DNA from: Lunularia cruciata
Taxonomy: Eukaryota > Streptophyta > Marchantiopsida > Lunulariales > Lunulariaceae
Reading direction: 5' to 3'
Length of the DNA stretch: 64,000 nt
NCBI GenBank assembly: GCA_948567375.1
Contig: OX419761.1
Coordinates: 40,400,243 to 40,464,242 of the forward strand
Position numbers and translations under genes: made by a program. Positions 21,429-32,443 of the stretch are shown piece by piece (positions within the stretch are counted from its first letter, which is position 1; each line of letters starts with the position of its first letter). The notes under the pieces were generated by a model. It was not told where the DNA came from and made no database searches. It saw nothing but the letters and a program-made list of their open reading frames with translations.

Positions 21429-22628
21429 CTAGAAACTCGAGTTCTTTCCCAAGAGGTCAGTTAATGGTGTAGCCACATGAGCATAATAGTGGATGAACCG
21501 TCGGTAAAAACTGGCCAATCCATTGAATGCATGTACTTCTATAGCATCCTTTGGGGTAGGCCAATCAGTAATGGCCTTAATCTTCTCTTCTTCCATCTTG
21601 ATCCCCTCTGATGAGATCTTATGACCCAAGAAGGTAACCTCCTTTTGCCAAAAGGCACACTTTGGCTTCTTGTAGCAAAATTTCCATTGTTGTAGTCATT
21701 TTAGGACTTCTTGCACATGATTCATGTGTTCTGCCTCTATCTTGCTATAGATTAAGATATCATCCAAGAACACCACTATGGACTGATCCAATAGTCCCTC
21801 CAACACCCAATGCATCTGATCCATGAAGACTACTAGAGCATTAGTGAGTCCGAAAGGTAGAACTCTCCACTCTAAATGCCCATACCTTGTGCAAAAGGCA
21901 GTCTTTTGCACATCTTCTCTCTCAATAGGAATTTGCCAATAGCGGTTACAAAAATCCAGCTTGGAAACATAGCCTGCTCCACTTAATTGATCAAGCAAGT
22001 CATCGATGTGAGGCAAGGGATATGCATTCTTCACGGTTTGCTTATTGAGCCCATGGTAATCAATACAAAAACGGAGTCCTCCATCCTTCTTTGGAACAAA
22101 TAGTACCGGTGCTTCCCAAGGAGAGTTACTATGTTGTATGAAATCCTTCTCCAACAACTCTATAAGTGTTGTTTGCAACTCCTCCAACTCCTTTGGTGAG
22201 AGCCGATTGATCGGTCTACTCGTTGGAATACTTCTTGGCAATAACTCAATCTTGAAGGGCATACCTTGATTGGAGGGTAATCCCTTTGGCAGATCATCCA
22301 AAAACATGTTCACAAACTCTTGAACTATCCAATCAACCATTGCTTGATGAGGCTCTTGGCACTTCTTGGATTTTTCTTGTGCAATCGGCTTGATCCACAC
22401 CGTGAATACAAACTTATCTTCCTCCAAAGCTTGCTCTATGGTTGCTTTACTAACAAACTTCCCTTCCAAGGACTCATCTCTCTTCCAAGCTTGCTCCATG
22501 GTTGCCTTCCTGGCAAACTTTCCATCTTGGGACTCATCTCTCTTCCAGATTTGCTCTATGGCTACCTTCTCAACAAACTTCCCATCTTGGGACTGACTAT
22601 TCTTAGGTGTCTTACTCAAAGGTGCCAA
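21429..22628 (-). pseudogene. GypA1 reverse transcriptase, broken
   Basis: The 310-codon segment 22,628-21,696 holds the catalytic palm. It includes RFCIDYHGLNKQTVKNAYPL, LPFGLTNA and an intact active-site motif VVFLDDILIYSK. A stop at the end of that segment separates it from FLGHKISSEGIK and the connection region (21,629-21,429). The usual LRSGYWQ reads FCNRYWQ, a likely damaging change. The N-terminal part contains a threefold 20-residue repeat, listed separately. Confidence 0.93.
22431..22596 (-). repeat. 60-bp in-frame triplication inside GypA1 pol
   Basis: Units start at 22,431, 22,491 and 22,551 ('ttgctctatg' or variant). Each encodes 20 residues of the type SQDGKF-x2-KA-x-EQ-x-WKRDE between protease and RT. 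The GypA3 copy at 56.4 kb has a single unit, so the expansion is specific to this copy or lineage. Confidence 0.9.
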
Positions 22629-22673
22629 ACAACCTAATCGGAAATTCCTACCTTAGTGTTGTACTTGAATTTG

Positions 22674-23030
22674 TCATCGCGTCCAATTGAATTGAACCTT
22701 ATGACGTTCAAGCCAAGGTAGACCCAAAATGATATCATAGTATAGAGGTGCTACCACAAACCTCATACACTCCAAATACTTCTTTCCAATCTTGAAGGTA
22801 ACAAGATGTGAGGTGCAAAATGCAGAACCCTTTCTACCATCCGCCATCATCAAACTACTTCCAAACACTGGCTTGATAGGAATACCCAATTCCTTTGCTA
22901 CTTGCATAAACATGCAATTCTCTAAACTTCTAGAATCAACCAAAATCCTACAACCATGATTAGATATTGTACTTTGCAAGTGAAGCAAACTTGCATAAGT
23001 CAAGCTTTCAATCCCATTAGAACTAATCAA
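22674..23030 (-). pseudogene. GypA1 protease, active site changed
   Basis: The 118-codon segment matches a retropepsin-like protease. It has CRILVDSRSLENCM where the family has DSG, the flap region, and the conserved tail YDIILGLPWLERH. The Gly to Arg change in the D-S-G triad should abolish activity. Confidence 0.85.
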
Positions 23031-23046
23031 GCTCCTAGTAGGCGGC

Positions 23047-23961
23047 TCAAAATCTCCTACTAGGATTCCTCATTTCCTTGATCATTTTGTTCCACAATCT
23101 CAATTTGGGCAACTTGTTGAGGTCATCCATTCCTAAGTGAGCATTTAGCAATGCAATGTCCAACTTGGTGACAATAAAAACAACCTCCATTTTGTCGCAA
23201 TCTTTCTCTATCCGTTGTACCAAGTGGTCTCCGTTGGAAGCATCAATCTCCATTGGTGTTGGTTTTTCCACCCGTGCATAGTGTATTGGTAGGCCTTGTG
23301 TAGGTTGAGTGCAAGACCAAGTTGTTGCAACCAAGGAATCAAAGTGCTCAGCCAATTGCATGGCTTCTTCTACATTTTGTGGTTCTTGCATGGTCACCTC
23401 CAATTTGGTTTGTGACTTCAATCCCTGCACAAATCAATCCAGAACTTCACTTTCTTGTATATCTAGAATTTGCATGATGATGTTTTGAAATTGTGTGATA
23501 TATCTCCTTATTGAGCCAACTTGCTTCAACTCCACTAATTTATCTCGTGCGGCACGGGTGGCATTTATAGTCTGAAAGTGATCCAATATTGCATCCTTGA
23601 ACTCTACCCATGTCAAAATGGGTGCAACAATTTGTCGTTCAGCTTGCCCCACTCAAAATTGCCACTAAAGTTTTGCCACACTATCTTATTGGCCAGAGGC
23701 CAAGAGAATCTATTTCCGTTCATCTTGAAGATTGGTGGCTTCAAAGTAACATTCACAGTCAAACACAAAATTCTCCACTCTACTTGGAAGATTCTTGCCT
23801 TCAAACACCTTGGGTTTTGGAAATCAAATACAATCTTCTCCATCTTGAATTGGCGCTCTCTCTATATGTTCTCATCGTTGCTGATCTTGTTCATCCAACA
23901 ATCAAGTCAGGTGCTTGATTTGTTGTTGCATCGCAAGGATGACATTTGGTATTGCCGCCAT
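23047..23961 (-). pseudogene. GypA1 gag, broken
   Basis: The likely start is the ATG at 23,961 (MAAIPNVILAMQQQIKHL). GypA3 and the 44.95-kb fragment begin the same way. The capsid part includes TWVEFKDAILDHFQ and GSIRRYITQFQNI. A CCHC zinc knuckle (CFYCHQVGHCIAKC, spacing C-x2-C-x4-H-x4-C) lies near 23,190-23,135 but in a shifted frame. Several stops and at least two frameshifts interrupt the gene. Confidence 0.88.
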
Positions 23962-24200
23962 AACTACTACTCTATCCCACTACTCCCACTTTATCTAATT
24001 GATTAACACATAGATACAGCACGTCCACCGTTCCCCATAAGTAACAACCAGAAGTATCAAGGGTTCTTCAGACACGGTGATCATATGTAGAAAATCCTAC
24101 CCAAAGTGTGAGTGAATTGTGTGAAACGATGATATCTGGACATGAAAATCCCAATGGTTTGGCGGAAGTGGATTTGGTGGTTCATAAATTCCATCCATCC

Positions 24201-24219
24201 CATTCCTGCTCTCATACCA
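24201..24219 (-). other. GypA1 primer-binding site (initiator-Met tRNA)
   Basis: On the minus strand TGGTATGAGAGCAGGAATG starts one base after the 5' LTR. It differs by one base from the classic plant TGGTATCAGAGC site complementary to the 3' end of initiator-Met tRNA. Confidence 0.88.
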
Positions 24220-24220
24220 A

Positions 24221-24618
24221 TGTAAAAGACCAAGACCAAGGAGAGAAATTGGAGAATGGAAACTCACATTGGGACACTTAAATGAAGGAAAACTCCAAAT
24301 GCCTAGCATGACTTTGGCTTTGGTATTTATAGGTAGCATACAAGGCCCTTGAGAAGCTTCTTTGAGCCGCTTTCTTAGAGTGCAAGCCAAGTTAACTAGG
24401 AAGCTTCCTTCTAGAAGCCACCTACTTGGCATGCAAGCTAAGCTGATTAGAAGCTTCTAGAAGCTTACTTCTAGAAGCTACCTGCTTGGAGCACAAGTTA
24501 ACTAGTCGGGAAGCTTCCCAAGAAGCTTCCTAGATGCTTTTGGAATATTCTAGGCTAATTTGGCTTATTCTCTACTTCATTAAATTTACTAACTACGTAT
24601 GCTATACTCCAAACTACA
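24221..24618 (-). repeat. GypA1 5' LTR
   Basis: 398 bp, paired with 19,023-19,432 and sharing the same ends (TG...CA). It differs by substitutions and by loss of a few bases in the first GAAGCTTC module. It contains five or more GAAGCTTC or GAAGCTTCTAGAAGC palindromes. Confidence 0.93.
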
Positions 24619-25848
24619 AAGTTGATCTCAAATATGGTTTGTTGAACTGAAGTTTGAGTACTTGAATCAAGGTGGTAGATAGAGATTAGGATCAAGTTTG
24701 AGATTTTGGTCTGAATCAATCTATGAAAATTTCCAATGTTATTGATGGTTAGGTTTTATTCCTATGTGCAAATTTTAAATATGAATTACTGAAATAGTGA
24801 AATAAAGGTATTGGATCAAGTATAATTGGCTCAATAGAGCTTAAAACTTAGCCTAGCTTAGGCATTGATTATATCTAAAGATTGGCTTTGGATTCAGCCA
24901 CTAAACATTACAAAGGTTTAGAAAAAAGCACACAAACTACTATGCAAAATCTGGTTGGCTCAAGGTTTATAGATAGTGAGATCTAGTGGAGCAAACTCTA
25001 TTGGAAATATTATTGTAAGCTTAGTGGAGCAACTTTAACTCCATTGAATGTGAATTCTCCAATTTGAAGTAATGAGTGAAAGGACTGCAAATTTCTAAAA
25101 AAAATTTCTATTATTTATATCAATCTCTTGGCCAAACCTATAGCCAAAATTGTGTAAAAATAAAGACTAGAGTCTTGATTCTTGATTCTTGAACTACAAA
25201 AATCAGGCCAAGTTTGAGACATTGTAAAGAAAGCTTTAGTGATCAGATCAAGACTTGCTCTATATCATTGGAAAAATTATCCCACAAGCTTCATATTGAG
25301 GTCTAGAAATTATAATTAAAGCTATAGGGAAAAATTTATCTCCATATGATTCTCATAAAGATTTCCTTATCTAGAGTATAGGTTTGATGCAAACTTGGAG
25401 AACAGATTGAGAGCAGCTCTTGGATAGACCAAGGAGGCTATGAAGTACTTTTCTACCAAAAGCATGGAGAATTTTTGCTAAGTTCTTATGTTTGGATCCT
25501 CTCTATGCTTGCATGTTTGATTGTTTGCCTAGTTGGTTTGGATTGTTGTGTGAGCATTGCACATAGGTTCCTTCCCTACCCATTGAGTGTGTTGTGTATT
25601 TCTCCTCTGTAATGCTTAAAGTGATGACTAGCAAAACAAGAGTGTGTATCATGATGATAATTTAGGTTGCCCATTACCTAGTAGAAAGAACATTGGAACA
25701 AGGGTAGAAGGTTTTGGTGGTTAGGAAAACAAGTGAACTCAAACTATTAGTGATAGGTCTACAAATAACCTCTTATCTGTAAGCTCCATAGTTAGGCATC
25801 CAATGTGTTCCTAGAGAAATAAAAGCAAAGTACAATAGCATATTGTAA
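24619..25848. other. No recognised gene
   Basis: AT-rich sequence between GypA1 and GypB1. No ORF with recognisable content was seen on either strand. Confidence 0.5.
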
Positions 25849-25853
25849 TACCA

Positions 25854-26587
25854 AGAGCTAGCCATATGATCTAGATGTGAAATTTGGTTTGGTAACATCT
25901 AGAATGATGCTATATATGATGGTCAAAATAGATAAGATAGAAGTATCACCAAAAGAGTACTTCTACTAATAGTGCAGAAACCAAAATAGACTTGAGAACT
26001 TTAGAACCAATAGTTAGACATATGATTTAAAGGTGAGAATTGGTTTGGTAGCATCTTGAAGGATGTTACACATGATGGACTAAACAGATCAGAAAGAGGT
26101 ATCACCAAAAGGGGACTTCTACTAATAGAGTAGGAACCGAAATATGCCTGAAATCTTTGAAGGCAATTTTGGAGGCCTAAACGGATGAATTAGGTCTCGA
26201 AAATGTGCAGATGATGTCCCTCCTAAGGGGAGGAAAGGCCGTCCTTCCCTCCTCTTCTGCTTTGTCTCATCAAGAGCTTTCCAACGGTACCTTACTCACA
26301 TGATTCTGAGATTCTTACAAGAAGATTCCCTAAAAGATTCCCTTGGGTCAAAGCTTGTTTGACCAACCAGATAGGACCTAGACCAGACATGTCATCCATC
26401 CAAGTAAGTAATCCAAGGGTGGAGCTTGCTGACATGTCACCTATCTGTGTCCCTAATCCTATGGTGGAGTTTCCTTGGAGGAGATCCTCTTTGTCTATAT
26501 AATAAAGAGAAGGTGCTCCTTTGGGGCATCAAATGTTTGAGTGTGCAATCTGTGTTTTCTCTCTTCTCTTGTCCTTGAAGTATTACA
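25854..26587 (+). repeat. GypB1 5' LTR
   Basis: 734 bp, TGTAATACC ... ATTACA. It contains an internal tandem duplication of 146 bp (units start at 25,860 and 26,006). A TATA box 'ctatataataaag' is at 26,495-26,507, about 80 bp from the LTR end. Other copies are at 31,690, 46,557 and 17,153. Confidence 0.95.
26495..26507 (+). promoter_or_regulatory. TATA box of GypB LTR
   Basis: 'ctatataataaag', conserved at 32,346 in the 3' LTR and recognisable in the solo LTRs at 17.6 and 47.2 kb. Confidence 0.75.
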
Positions 26588-26588
26588 A

Positions 26589-26606
26589 TGGTATCAGAGC
26601 GAGTGT
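26589..26606 (+). other. GypB1 primer-binding site (initiator-Met tRNA)
   Basis: TGGTATCAGAGC follows the LTR after one base. This is a perfect match to the classic plant initiator-Met tRNA site. Confidence 0.95.
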
Positions 26607-27190
26607 TTTAGTCCAAGAGAGTGGATCACCACTCTTGGAATAGCATAAACTACTGAAATTGAGTAATTTGAGGTGGAGAACATAGAGTAATCGCTAGACT
26701 TAGGAAGGACTTTAGAGACCGGATGGGATGGATGCGCCGGGAGGACAGTTTCCCACACCTAGCTTTCCATTCTCAAACCCCTTCCACATCAAGGTTATGT
26801 ACATCCAACGTGAGCAGATGAGGGTATTGCTAGTTTATCACTTTGGTGCAAAATTCATTGACAGAGTGATGAACTCACCAAACCCGGTGATTCTACCTGT
26901 GGTGATATATAACAGAGAGAGGGATTTGACAATCTACATTCTATTATGATAATATGGATATGAATGTCCCAAATCCTCTCCCTTTCAACACTCAAGTAGA
27001 AATCCGTTATGTAGTGAGACCGAAAGTGATATTTAGAGATTTTGTGGTTAGGAATTTTGGTGAGGAGTATTATCAATGAGTGATAGCTTCTGAGGTCCCA
27101 ATGGTAGTTCCAATAGTTTTTCCGCCTTCTAGAGTGATTATATTGACTTTGTATTGAAGTAGACATTAGCAATTGAGTGTTGCAGGAACC
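26607..27190 (+). other. GypB1 leader
   Basis: Untranslated region between primer site and gag. A short open stretch at 26,728-26,949 (73 codons) has no recognisable domain. Confidence 0.6.
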
Positions 27191-28200
27191 ATGGATCCGC
27201 AATTGCAAGAGCTGATGCAAGGAATGCAAGGGATGTTGAATGAATTTTGAGAGATTAAGATGACCATCGAGACATTACAAAGTCAAGTGCAGATCCTTAG
27301 GAATGATCAAGCCATGCAAGAAGAAGAGCCATCTCAAAACCCAGTACCTGTGCCTGAAGTACTTGGAGAGGCATTCGTGCCTACGAACCCTATCAACGAT
27401 GAAGCCATATTGCTACTCCGGATGAAGAAGACTTGTAACATCTAGCCTTACAAGAGGCAGCGTATGATGGGAGCAGTGGAAAATTGGATCTCAAGAATGA
27501 ATCAATATTTCCGATTGTTCTCAATAGAGATCACAGAGCATGCTGCAGGCGTGTTTGCATGTGGGTATTTGACCGATAAAGCCCTCACATGGTATGATGC
27601 TTGGGAACAATCCATGCTGGCAGAGAGAAGGGAGGTCACATGGATAGCAATGCAAGAAGGGCTACTGAAGAATTTCCAATCGGTGGATTCTGTGCAGATG
27701 GCTCGTACCCGACTATGGGGATTGAGACAAAAGAATAGTGTACAAGAGTATGTGGAAGCATTTCTAAATCTACAAGTTGCAATTACCGACATGAGTCCAG
27801 CAAAGGCTCTCGACAATTTCAAACGAGGGTTGAAAGAGCGGATTTGCCAAGAAGTCATGGTGCAAAATCCTCGCATGGTATTTGAAGCCATTGCTTGTGC
27901 GCAAAGAATAGTAGGAGCATTAGGTGGAGGTGAAGGAGTAGTTCCACCTCAACATTATTGGGCAGAAATGCCACACATGGGTGGACCAGTACCAATGGAA
28001 TTGGGCAACCTTTGATTCCGAGATCGAGGAGCACGACCGCTTCAAGAGGAGCAGGGACGGGTAGAAGAACAAAGAGATGGAGTCCCACAAGGAGAAGGGA
28101 CTTGAGGAGAACAACGCCGTTGTTACAATTGTGGCCGTATTGGGCACATATCTACCAACTATTGCAGTCGTTTCCCTAGAGGCCCTCGGCCTTCATACAG
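27191..28200 (+). pseudogene. GypB1 gag
   Basis: Starts at the ATG at 27,191 (MDPQLQELMQGMQGMLNEF) and meets a stop after 19 codons. It reopens as a short coiled coil (27,260-27,445), then a 183-codon capsid segment (27,464-28,015). That segment includes WISRMNQYFRLF, ALTWYDAWEQS and SVQEYVEAFLNLQ, typical of plant gypsy gag. After another stop a zinc knuckle CYNCGRIGHISTNYC lies at about 28,117-28,161; its last spacing is one residue longer than the usual C-x2-C-x4-H-x4-C. Gag would package the RNA in cytoplasmic particles. Confidence 0.88.
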
Positions 28201-28372
28201 GTGATCTTTGAATAACATGGAGAGGCACATTGAAGAGGAGGTGGAAATCACTTCAGAAAACAAAGATCGCTAGGAAATGTACCTTGCGGCCTTATTGGCT
28301 CAATATAAGGAAGCAAAGAAGTGAGGGAAGGAAGAAGAATAATGCGCAAAGATCTCGAAAGGCAACCTCACA

Positions 28373-28800
28373 ATGATTGTTGTGAATGGAATCCTAGAAG
28401 GTAATCAAGTGAGAGTATTAATAGATCCGGGAGCAACAAAGAATTTCTTGTCTCGCTCTGTTGCGATAAGATTGGGAATAGATTTAGAGAGAATGGGAGT
28501 GAAGAAGTAAAGTTACCAAATGGACAAACAGAGAGGATTGAATCATTACGTAGATGGGTAACCCTCTTTGTAGGAGAATATTAGGAAGCAATTGAGTGGC
28601 GAGTGATACAATTAGCTCGTTATGATGCAATTTTAGGCATGCTATGGATGGAGCAGTACAACCCTATGGTGGATTGGAGGAAGAAAGTAGTGAGAACCCA
28701 CCAATAGTCAATCATTGGGGTTAAAGAAAAATCACATAGGCAAAAACTACCTCTATATGTCATAGGGACGGCAACTGGTTGTAAGACCGATAGATGTTTT
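28373..28800 (+). pseudogene. GypB1 protease
   Basis: MIVVNGILEGNQVRVLIDP opens the domain and GATKNFLS follows. The active-site triad D-S-G reads D-P-G. The fold continues after a frameshift to LARYDAILGMLWMEQYNP, the usual ILGMxWL tail, before RT. The changed active site plus stops make it inactive. Confidence 0.8.
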
Positions 28801-29634
28801 ATGGGTCTAATAAGAGAAGTCCAGAGTGCACAACTCGATGGACAAATTCCTGAGAAATTGAAGGATGTGGTAGATGAGTTTCAAGATGTCTTTCCCGATG
28901 ATCTACCCTCAGGATTACCACCAAAAAGGCGAGTAGATCACAAAATTAAGACACTTCCGGGGAAGACACCTCCTTGTAAGGCCCCATATCGCCTATCACC
29001 TCATGAGTTGGAAGAGTGTAAGACTCAAATTGAGGAGATGTTGCAGAAAGGGTTCATCCAACCTTGCGTATCACCATATGGTGCCCTTGTCTTGTTTGTG
29101 AAGAAGAAGGATGGTACAATGCGCATGTGCATTGACTATCAGAGTCTCAATCAGCAAATAGTGAAGAACAAATACTCCTTACCTCGCATGGATGATCTGT
29201 TTGATCAACTCCATGGAGCGAGATACTTCACCAAACTGGACTTGCGGAGTGGTTACAATCAAATCCAAATTGTAGAGGAAGATGTGTACAAAACTGCCTT
29301 TCAAACCAGGTATGACCACTTTGAGTATCTTGTGATGCCTTTTGGCCTCACCAATGCACCTACCACTTTCATGAGTCTAATGAATGACATATTTTGTCCA
29401 TACTTGGATAAGTTTGTTATTATCTTCTTGGATGATATCTTAGTATATAGTAGCCCGATGATAGAACACAAACAACATCTACGAGTGGTCCTCCAGATTT
29501 TAAGACAGAATCAATTGTATGCCAAAATCTCAAAGTGTGAGTTTGGCAAGTCTGAAGTAGACTACTTGGGGCATAGAGTAAGTGCAGAGGGCATTCAAGT
29601 ATTGATAGATAAAATAGAGGTCATTCAAAAATAG
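28801..29634 (+). pseudogene. GypB1 reverse transcriptase
   Basis: A 277-codon open segment holds the whole RT core. It shows [72 protein letters not shown] and the active-site motif [11 protein letters not shown], followed by [11 protein letters not shown]. All three catalytic Asp positions look intact. It stops at 29,632-29,634, just before the RT-RNase H connection. Of all RT domains in the window this is the best preserved. Confidence 0.95.
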
Positions 29635-30230
29635 AGTGCTCCAGAAGATCAGACTCAACTTAAGAGCTTCTTGGGGTTGACGGGATTCTATCTTAGATTT
29701 GTCAAGGACTTCTTCAAAGTTGCACAAGGGGAAGAAGTGGACATGGGGAACTGCACAAGAATTGGCCTTTCAAAAATTGAAGGCCGCCTTGCTACATGCA
29801 CCAATCTTGAAGTGGTATGACCTAAAATGTCCAATCAAGTTGGCTACAAATGCATCATGCGTAGCAATAGGAGCAGTCCTACAACAAGAGTGGCATGACG
29901 GATGGCATCCAATTGCATATTTCTCTTGAAAGTTGTTTCCAATAGAGCGCAACTACCACACCATAGAACGAGAAGAGCTGGCCATTGTTCTAGCAACCAA
30001 GCATTGGAAACACTATCTGGGCAAGAAGGCATTTGTAGTAGAGACAAACCCACAAACCTCTAGTCTACCTCGAGATCCAGAAGGATCTATCTTGTCGCTA
30101 AATTTGGTGGGCAGAGTGGCAAAAATACTTCAACATGACAATCACCTACGTGGAAGGTAAGAAGCAACTTGCAGATGCATTCACCCGCATGCCAATAGCA
30201 AACAACTTGGTGACAGAGGTTAAGATTAAC
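29635..30230 (+). pseudogene. GypB1 RNase H, frameshifted
   Basis: After the RT stop, the connection reads LKSFLGLTGFYLRFVKDF, then shifts frame to 29,699-29,929 (QELAFQKLKAALLHAPIL, SCVAIGAVLQQE, HPIAYFS). After a stop it continues at 29,933 with ERNYHTIEREELAIVLATKH. The end (TYVEGKKQLADAFTRM) is in another frame near 30,150-30,190. Confidence 0.88.
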
Positions 30231-30384
30231 CCTGAATTCTGGCAGAGATTTTGGCTACTACAAAAACTGATGCACAGATTGTAGAAGCACAATCATCCAA
30301 GGGTGTCACAACACCCAAGGACTCACCTTTTGGGATGGTAGATTATGGATCCCAAATGTCCCAGAATTACGCACCACCATTCTA

Positions 30385-31313
30385 GTGGAATGTCATGATT
30401 TGGCCATTGCAGCTCATGTTGGAGTGGACAAGACCTTGGATGCAGTCAAGTGCCATTACTATTGGCCCAAGATGAGCAACAATGTGATGGACTATGTGCA
30501 TAGCTGCTTACTTTGTCAACAAAACAAAGCCTCTAATCAAGCTCTTGCAAGGCTCCTTCAACCTCTCCCCACTCCTACCCAATGTTGGGAACAAGTGAGT
30601 ATGGATCTTGTCTGTGAATTACCCAAGACCACCTCAAGGTTTGACTCTATTGTGGTCTTTGTGGACCGGCTCAGCAAAATGGTTCATGTATGCCCTACCA
30701 CCAAGGAGGTGACCGCTCCACAACTAGCTCAATTATACTTAGATGCAGTCTTTGCTCACCATGGCTTGTCTAGAGTACTCATCACTGATAGAGGCATCCA
30801 ATTCACCAATTTGTTTTGGCAAACACTCTTTGGTTTCATCAAAACCAAGTTGGCCATGTCCACAACTTACCACCCACAAACAGATGGCCAAACAGAGCGG
30901 GCTAATCGCACGATTGAAGACATGTTATGTGGCTTCACCTTAGAAGAGCAAGAGAGATGGGACACCCTACTTTCGTTGGTGGAATTTGCTTACAACAATT
31001 CAGCAAATGCATCCACCCAAGTCACTCCGTTCTTCCTCATGTATGGTGAGCATCCCTTCATACCTTCTAGCTTGATGAAGATCCGTCCAGTGGCTACCAA
31101 GGTCAATGCAGTCAACACATTTGTTTCTAGAATCCAACAAGGTGTGGAGAGTGCCAAGCACAGATTACAGATTGCTCAAAATTGATAGAAGCAGTATGTT
31201 GATGCACACCGTAGGCACATGGAGTTCAATGTTGTGGATCAAGTGTGGCTATTGACAACCAACCTCACATTAGTTGACCTCGTAAGCTCAGATCTCGTTT
31301 TATTGGGCCTTTC
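30385..31313 (+). pseudogene. GypB1 integrase
   Basis: A 266-codon open segment holds the HHCC zinc domain (HDLAIAAHVGVDKT ... CLLCQQNK) and the full DDE core. Catalytic residues appear as MDLVCELP (Asp), ITDRGIQF (Asp) and DGQTERANRT (Glu). All three are present, unlike in GypA1. A stop at 31,183-31,185 interrupts the C-terminal domain before the chromodomain. Confidence 0.94.
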
Positions 31314-31676
31314 TTGATTCTTCGTCGCATCGGCGTTGTGGCCTTTCACCTTGAGCTACCACCACACATGAAGATCCATCCAGTGTTCCATGTCTCCCTA
31401 CTATGCAGATATGTTCCCCGATCAGGCCAGGGGCATTCCACACAAGACATTCAACCTTGTCCGACACTCATTGATGGCATAGAGGAATATGAAGTGGAGC
31501 GGATTCTCCAAAAATGCATGCGTGGTACTTGCTATATGCAGGTGGACTATCTAGTACAATGGAAAGGTTACCCCCACTATGAAACAACCTGGGAGCCCGC
31601 TGCCAATTTGGCACATGCATCGATGTTGGGGCAAGCATTTGAGCAACAATTGCACAACAAGGACGATGCATCTTAA
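31314..31676 (+). pseudogene. GypB1 chromodomain segment
   Basis: 120 codons open. It begins with the ELPPHMKIHPVFHVSLL linker and then the chromodomain: EEYEVERILQK, QVDYLVQWKGYP and TTWEPAANL. It ends at a natural-looking stop just before the polypurine tract. Confidence 0.92.
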
Positions 31677-31689
31677 AAGGAGGGAGGTC
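31675..31689 (+). other. GypB1 polypurine tract
   Basis: 'aaaaggagggaggtc' directly precedes the 3' LTR. Confidence 0.88.
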
Positions 31690-32438
31690 TATAATACCAA
31701 GAGCTAGCCATATGATCTAGATGTGAAATTTGGTTTGGTAACATCTAGAATGATGTTATACATGATGGTCAAAATAGATAAGATAGAAGTATCACCAAAA
31801 GAGTACTTCTACTAATAGGGCAAAAACCAAAATAGACTTGAGAACTGTAGAACCAATAGCTAGACATATGATTTAAAGGTGAGAATTGGTTTGGTAGCAT
31901 CTGGAAGGATGTTACACATGATGGACTAAACAGATCAGAAAGAGGTATCACCAAAAGGGGACTTTTACTAATATAGTAGGAACCAAAATATGCCTGAAAT
32001 CTTTGAAGGCAATTTTGGAGGCCTAAACGGATGAATTAGGTCTCAAAAATGTGCAAATTCCCTACCCCCCCCCCCCAAATGGAGGATAGGCTGGCCTTCC
32101 CTCCTCCCTACTTTTTCTCATAGAGAGCTTTCCAACGGTACCTTACTCACGTGATTCTCAGATTCTTACAAGAAGATTCCCTAAAAGATTCCCTCGGGTC
32201 AAAGCTTGTTTGACCAACCAGATAGGACCTAGACCAGACATGTCATCCATCCAAGTAAGTAATCCAAGGGTGGAGCTTGCTGACATGTCACCTATCTGTG
32301 TCCCTAATCCTATGGTGGAGCTTCCTTGGAGGAGATCCTCTTTGTCTATATAATAAAGAGAAGGTGCTCCTTTGGGGCATCAAATGTTTGAGTGTGCAAT
32401 CTGTGTTTTCTCTCTTCTCTTGTCCTTGGAGTATTACA
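31690..32438 (+). repeat. GypB1 3' LTR
   Basis: 749 bp. The expected TG start reads TA, a single point change; the boundary is fixed by the polypurine tract and the CATAT target duplication. Part of the length difference from the 5' LTR comes from a run of 12 C at 32,065-32,076. Confidence 0.95.
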
Positions 32439-32443
32439 CATAT

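Larger units (their letters stand above)
19023..24618 (-). mobile_element. GypA1: full-structure Ty3/gypsy chromovirus, inactive
   Basis: All parts are present in the expected minus-strand order: 5' LTR (24,221-24,618), primer-binding site, gag with zinc knuckle, protease, reverse transcriptase, RNase H, integrase, chromodomain, polypurine tract, 3' LTR (19,023-19,432). The gag-protease-RT-RH-IN-chromodomain order defines a chromovirus. Flanking 5-mers are AATTT (left) and AAGTT (right), a degenerate target duplication. Many stops and frameshifts break gag-pol. The two LTRs differ by substitutions and small deletions, so the insertion is old. Related copies lie at 44.95, 51.5-54.3 and 54.3-59.8 kb. 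Confidence 0.93.
25854..32438 (+). mobile_element. GypB1: full-structure Ty3/gypsy chromovirus with perfect TSD, inactive
   Basis: 5' LTR, initiator-Met primer site, gag with zinc knuckle, protease, RT, RNase H, integrase, chromodomain, polypurine tract and 3' LTR occur in order. CATAT at 25,849-25,853 and again at 32,439-32,443 is a perfect 5-bp target duplication. LTRs differ by a few percent by eye, so this is younger than GypA1. Several stops and frameshifts interrupt gag-pol. Confidence 0.96.

Noticed and set aside
27502-27891. 129-codon minus-strand ORF opposite GypB1 gag
   Set aside because: It is the reverse of a conserved capsid reading frame and has no family resemblance; a shadow ORF.
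32065-32076. Run of 12 C as a functional element
   Set aside because: Homopolymer present in only one of the two GypB1 LTRs; most likely slippage or sequencing noise.
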